DNA of 25,931 nucleotides from an uncultured Odoribacter sp. (lineage in GTDB: Bacteria > Bacteroidota > Bacteroidia > Bacteroidales > Marinifilaceae). The translations under genes were made by a program, and so were the position numbers. Position 1 is the stretch's first letter. The number at the start of each line of letters is the position of its first letter. The stretch covers positions 1 through 25,931 of the forward strand of contig CAMWQQ010000001.1 in NCBI GenBank assembly GCA_947176455.1, in the 5' to 3' direction. Below the pieces are notes generated by a model. That model had not been told where the DNA came from and searched no databases. It worked only from the letters and a program-made list of their open reading frames with translations. Positions 23,270 through 25,931 of this stretch are shown in pieces.

Positions 23270-23503
23270 TCATTGTTTTTTCTTGAAATTCAACAAGGTG
23301 ATGACGGCTACCAGGGTTGCCATTGCCACAATGTTCAGATAGACGGGCATTCTGTTGGTCGTGGCGTAAAGGGTGATGACGCTTGATATCATTATCAGAA
23401 AAGCCGTCAGCATAATGAGTAAGCGGATGATTTTCATTTTTCGTTCTTGTAAGATTTCGTAGTATCTTTTCAATAAATAAAAACAACGAATGCGAATTTT
23501 CAT
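23270..23503 (-). CDS. Small membrane protein with two helices
   Basis: A 77-residue protein with hydrophobic helices at about residues 24-46 (IIRLLIMLTAFLIMISSVITL) given in part as LLIMLTAFLIMISSVITL, and at about 54-73 (VYLNIVAMATLVAVITLLNF), and a basic KKK tail. An internal ATG at 23437 gives a 55-residue version starting MKIIRLLIML, which looks like a more natural start; which is used cannot be decided here. It ends one base before the next small gene. Function unknown. Confidence 0.55.
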   Translation of the reverse strand: MKIRIRCFYLLKRYYEILQERKMKIIRLLIMLTAFLIMISSVITLYATTNRMPVYLNIVAMATLVAVITLLNFKKKQ

Positions 23504-23549
23504 TGTTTTTTATCTAGAATTGTTTCTTCGCTCGAATGGAATATGACTT

Positions 23550-24680
23550 TTAGACATTCAGGCTATTTTTCACAGGATTGGCATAAATCTCTAGGAAAAT
23601 GTTGTTCAGCATAGACCGATCCCCCTCCAATTTTTCTATTTTCTGCTTCATAATCCGGATAAAGTTCTCTTTCTCTTCGGGTGAATAGAATGAAGAAAAC
23701 TTGTTTTCGGAGTGGAGCAGGTCGTAAGCAATGTAGTTGTTCGGCCACAACTTGAAATTCCGGTGGATTTTGGCATCAATGATGCTTGCGAGTTTTTCGA
23801 AGCGGTCACCGTTGGAAGACAGGTCGTTCAGGCTATCCAGTTCTTCCGCTGTGAGCCGGTCGATGTGGAAATGCACTCTGCCTTTGTAGTCGCTAATGCC
23901 GGTAATCATACTATTCATATCTTCCTCCGGGGTTTTGACGTATTTCCCCCAAGTCCGGGTGTATAATTCCTGGGTTTTTAGGGCATCGCACGGTTCCCAT
24001 TCATAGGAGATAGACACCGGCATCAGGTTTAGTGCCTTGAAATTGTCTGCAAAGTTTGAGGAACCGCTCATCTTCAGCATTTTCAGCAGACTGGGCTGTG
24101 CCTTGTCGTCGCCGTTTTTGGTTCTGCCTTCGCGTTCGGCAATCCATACGGAGTTTTCGTTTTCTTCGATGACCCCTCGGATGTATTTGGAGCGAAGTGC
24201 GGAACTGGTCAGCATTTCCCGAACCGTGATATCGCGTTCGATGACGAAACAGGAGTTCAGTTTCACCAGGTCCGTTACCCAGTCGTTGATGAGCAGGTTA
24301 CTGCCGATGGCTGCACGCGTATATTTGTTGCCGTGTTGCCTGAGTAGCACGTTCAGAATGGCGGAATCCAAAATGATGTCCCGATGGTTGGACATAAAAA
24401 TGTATGCCGTGTCTTTTTGCACCAGTTCCATTCCTGTCGTGGACACACCATCTGTCGTCATTTGAATCAACGACTGAATAATGGGCCCGAAAAAGCGTTC
24501 CTGAAATTCGTTTCTGTCCCGGACGTTTTGCAGGGCTGCGACGATAGAGTCCTGCTTCATTTGCGTCAACTGGGAAAACAGGTTCAAAAATTCCTGCGAC
24601 CGACACAGGCGGTTTTTTGCCACCTCGATTTCATCTCCGCAATAGGGTCTGATGCTGTCAAATTCAGAATCCGATGTCAT
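23550..24680 (-). CDS. PlsC-like glycerolipid acyltransferase
   Basis: A 376-residue protein related to 1-acylglycerol-3-phosphate acyltransferases. The catalytic block is FMSNHRDIILDSAIL (N98, H99, D101). D105 is spaced one residue further than the textbook H-x4-D, so D101 or D105 may serve. A second block is VWIAEREGRTKNGDD, the phosphate-binding EGR motif. MPVSISYEWEPCD gives the usual LMPVSI strand. It lacks an obvious membrane helix and has an added N-terminal 80 residues. It probably acts in membrane lipid synthesis at the inner face of the cytoplasmic membrane; its exact substrate is unknown. The gene heads a minus-strand run towards gltX. Confidence 0.8.
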   Translation of the reverse strand: MTSDSEFDSIRPYCGDEIEVAKNRLCRSQEFLNLFSQLTQMKQDSIVAALQNVRDRNEFQERFFGPIIQSLIQMTTDGVSTTGMELVQKDTAYIFMSNHRDIILDSAILNVLLRQHGNKYTRAAIGSNLLINDWVTDLVKLNSCFVIERDITVREMLTSSALRSKYIRGVIEENENSVWIAEREGRTKNGDDKAQPSLLKMLKMSGSSNFADNFKALNLMPVSISYEWEPCDALKTQELYTRTWGKYVKTPEEDMNSMITGISDYKGRVHFHIDRLTAEELDSLNDLSSNGDRFEKLASIIDAKIHRNFKLWPNNYIAYDLLHSENKFSSFYSPEEKENFIRIMKQKIEKLEGDRSMLNNIFLEIYANPVKNSLNV

Positions 24681-24732
24681 GTTATCTTGTTAAAATAGAT
24701 TGCCAATGTGCAAATTTTTCTTATTTCGTCTG

Positions 24733-24740
24733 CAAAGATA
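24733..24740 (-). promoter_or_regulatory. Promoter -7 element for the acyltransferase gene
   Basis: TATCTTTG on the minus strand matches TAnnTTTG and lies about 53 bases before the start codon. No TTG is visible at the proper distance upstream. Confidence 0.45.
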
Positions 24741-24767
24741 ATAAAAAACCGATTATATCTATATGCA

Positions 24768-25931
24768 TTATTTCTGCACGGGCGTTCTGCCGGGATAGGT
24801 TTGCAAGGCGACGGTCAGCACTTCGATGGCTTTTTGCAGGTCGCTTATTTTCAGCACATAGGCTATCCTGACCTCATTTTTCCCCAATCCGGGCGTGTGG
24901 TAGAATCCGCTTGCCGGGGCAATCATGACGGTTTGTCCGTTGTAGTCGAATTCTTCCAGTAGCCATCGGGCGAATTTTTCAGCATCGTCCACCGGTAGGC
25001 GGACAATGGAATAGAAAGCGCCTTTCGGCATGGGGCAGACCACTCCCGGGATTTTGTTGAGCGCTTCTACCATAAAGTTGCGCCGTTTGGTGTATTCATC
25101 GCGAACTTGCCAAAAATATTCGTCCGTCGTGTCCAGCGAGGCTTCCGCTGCAATCTGTCCCAGTGCGGGAGGACAGAGGCGTGCCATTCCGAATTTCAAG
25201 GAGGCGTTCAGAATCTCCCGGTTGCGGGTGATGATGGCACCTACCCGAATGCCACATTCGCTGTAGCGTTTGGACATGGAATCGAAGAGAATGGTATTTT
25301 CTTCGATGCCTTTGAGGTTCATGACGGAATAGTGTTGCAGTCCATCATAGCAATACCTTCTGTACACCTCGTCCGAATAGAGATACAGGTTGTGTTTCTT
25401 CACAATCTTCGCAAGCTCCTCCAACTCTTCTTTGGAATAGAGATAACCGGTCGGATTATTGGGATTTATGATGACGATGCCCTTGGTTTTTGGCGTAATC
25501 AGTTTTTCAAATTCGCTGATAGGCGGTAGGGCGAAGTTGTTTTCTATTTTTGCGGTTACCGCTTTGACTTTTGCGCCGACCATCACCGCAAATGCCGTAT
25601 AGTTGGCATAAAACGGTTCGGGGATGATGATTTCATCGCCTTCGTTCAACGTGCTCATAAAGGCGAAGAGGATGGCTTCGGAACCGCCGGTGGTGATGAG
25701 GATGTCGTCTTCCGTGACGGGAATGTCCAGTTTTTGGTAATAGCTTGCCAATTTTCTCCGGAGACTCGGATTGCCTCCAGACGGGGTATATTCTATGACG
25801 GAAAGTTGCATTCGGCGAACCACCTTGAGGGCGATTTCGGGTGTCTGGATGTCGGGCTGACCGATGTTCAGGTGAAATACTCGTATGCCTCTTTGTTTGG
25901 CTTTGTCGGCATAGGGAACTAATTTTCGAAT
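24768..25931 (-). CDS. PLP-dependent aminotransferase class I/II (aspartate aminotransferase-like), 5' end cut by window
   Basis: 388 codons are present and the frame stays open to the right edge. The visible N-terminus IRKLVPYADKAKQRG, followed by VFHLNIGQPDIQTPE, is within a few residues of the usual start, so little is missing. Family motifs: YTPSGGNPSLRRKLA, TTGGSEAI, NPNNPTG (substrate and PLP binding), YSDEVYRRY, the PLP-lysine segment FDSMSKRYSECGIRVG, and a C-terminal GKNEVRIAY arginine that binds the substrate carboxylate. It transfers amino groups between amino and keto acids; aspartate is the likely but unproven substrate. Confidence 0.9.
   Translation of the reverse strand: MRKLVPYADKAKQRGIRVFHLNIGQPDIQTPEIALKVVRRMQLSVIEYTPSGGNPSLRRKLASYYQKLDIPVTEDDILITTGGSEAILFAFMSTLNEGDEIIIPEPFYANYTAFAVMVGAKVKAVTAKIENNFALPPISEFEKLITPKTKGIVIINPNNPTGYLYSKEELEELAKIVKKHNLYLYSDEVYRRYCYDGLQHYSVMNLKGIEENTILFDSMSKRYSECGIRVGAIITRNREILNASLKFGMARLCPPALGQIAAEASLDTTDEYFWQVRDEYTKRRNFMVEALNKIPGVVCPMPKGAFYSIVRLPVDDAEKFARWLLEEFDYNGQTVMIAPASGFYHTPGLGKNEVRIAYVLKISDLQKAIEVLTVALQTYPGRTPVQK

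Overview
The window looks like chromosomal DNA of a Bacteroidota member, order Bacteroidales. The evidence is a PorP/SprF-type outer-membrane protein, the gene order DUF4271 - hemD - rnpA - yidD - S41 peptidase, a DAHP synthase fused to chorismate mutase, lipoproteins with acidic residues after the lipid cysteine, and promoters of the Bacteroidetes type (TTG, about 20 bp, TAnnTTTG). No tRNA, rRNA, CRISPR array or intact transposase was seen. Genus cannot be fixed from the sequence alone; an Odoribacter/Butyricimonas-like organism is a guess.

Layout. (1) 1-6685, all on the minus strand, is housekeeping: polA, then a PorP/SprF-like gene, a DUF4271 membrane protein, hemD, rnpA, yidD and the start of an S41 carboxy-terminal protease. 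A gene-free 22-bp degenerate tandem repeat array (229-566) sits just before the protease. PolA has lost the DxE metal ligands of its proofreading domain. (2) 6686-8003 is a divergent intergenic region with A/T-rich 9-mer repeats, then the DAHP synthase/chorismate mutase fusion. (3) 8026-14034 is a vitamin B12 uptake operon under a cobalamin riboswitch: a BtuG-like propeller lipoprotein, a BtuB-type TonB receptor, a second propeller lipoprotein with an N-terminal Ig-like domain, and a lipoprotein with the same Ig-like domain joined to an unfamiliar C-terminal domain. A strong two-way terminator ends it. (4) 14046-16658 holds a beta-barrel protein, a small exported protein and dusB.

(5) 16659-21441 is an accessory patch between dusB and gltX. 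It contains an A/T-rich pair (a DUF3800 protein and a probable BECR-fold nuclease), an alpha/beta hydrolase, and an NYN-domain nuclease gene whose start codon directly follows a terminator-like hairpin. It also has a broken lipoprotein-type Old Yellow Enzyme gene facing an intact HxlR regulator with a visible operator. Two copies of a 38-39-bp direct repeat bracket the NYN/OYE/HxlR segment. (6) 21412-25931, minus strand, returns to core genes: gltX, two small proteins, a PlsC-like acyltransferase and an aminotransferase cut by the window edge.

The best candidates for undescribed biology are the DUF3800 + BECR pair, the NYN gene with its compact hairpin leader, the Ig + novel-domain lipoprotein in the B12 operon, and the 22-bp repeat array.
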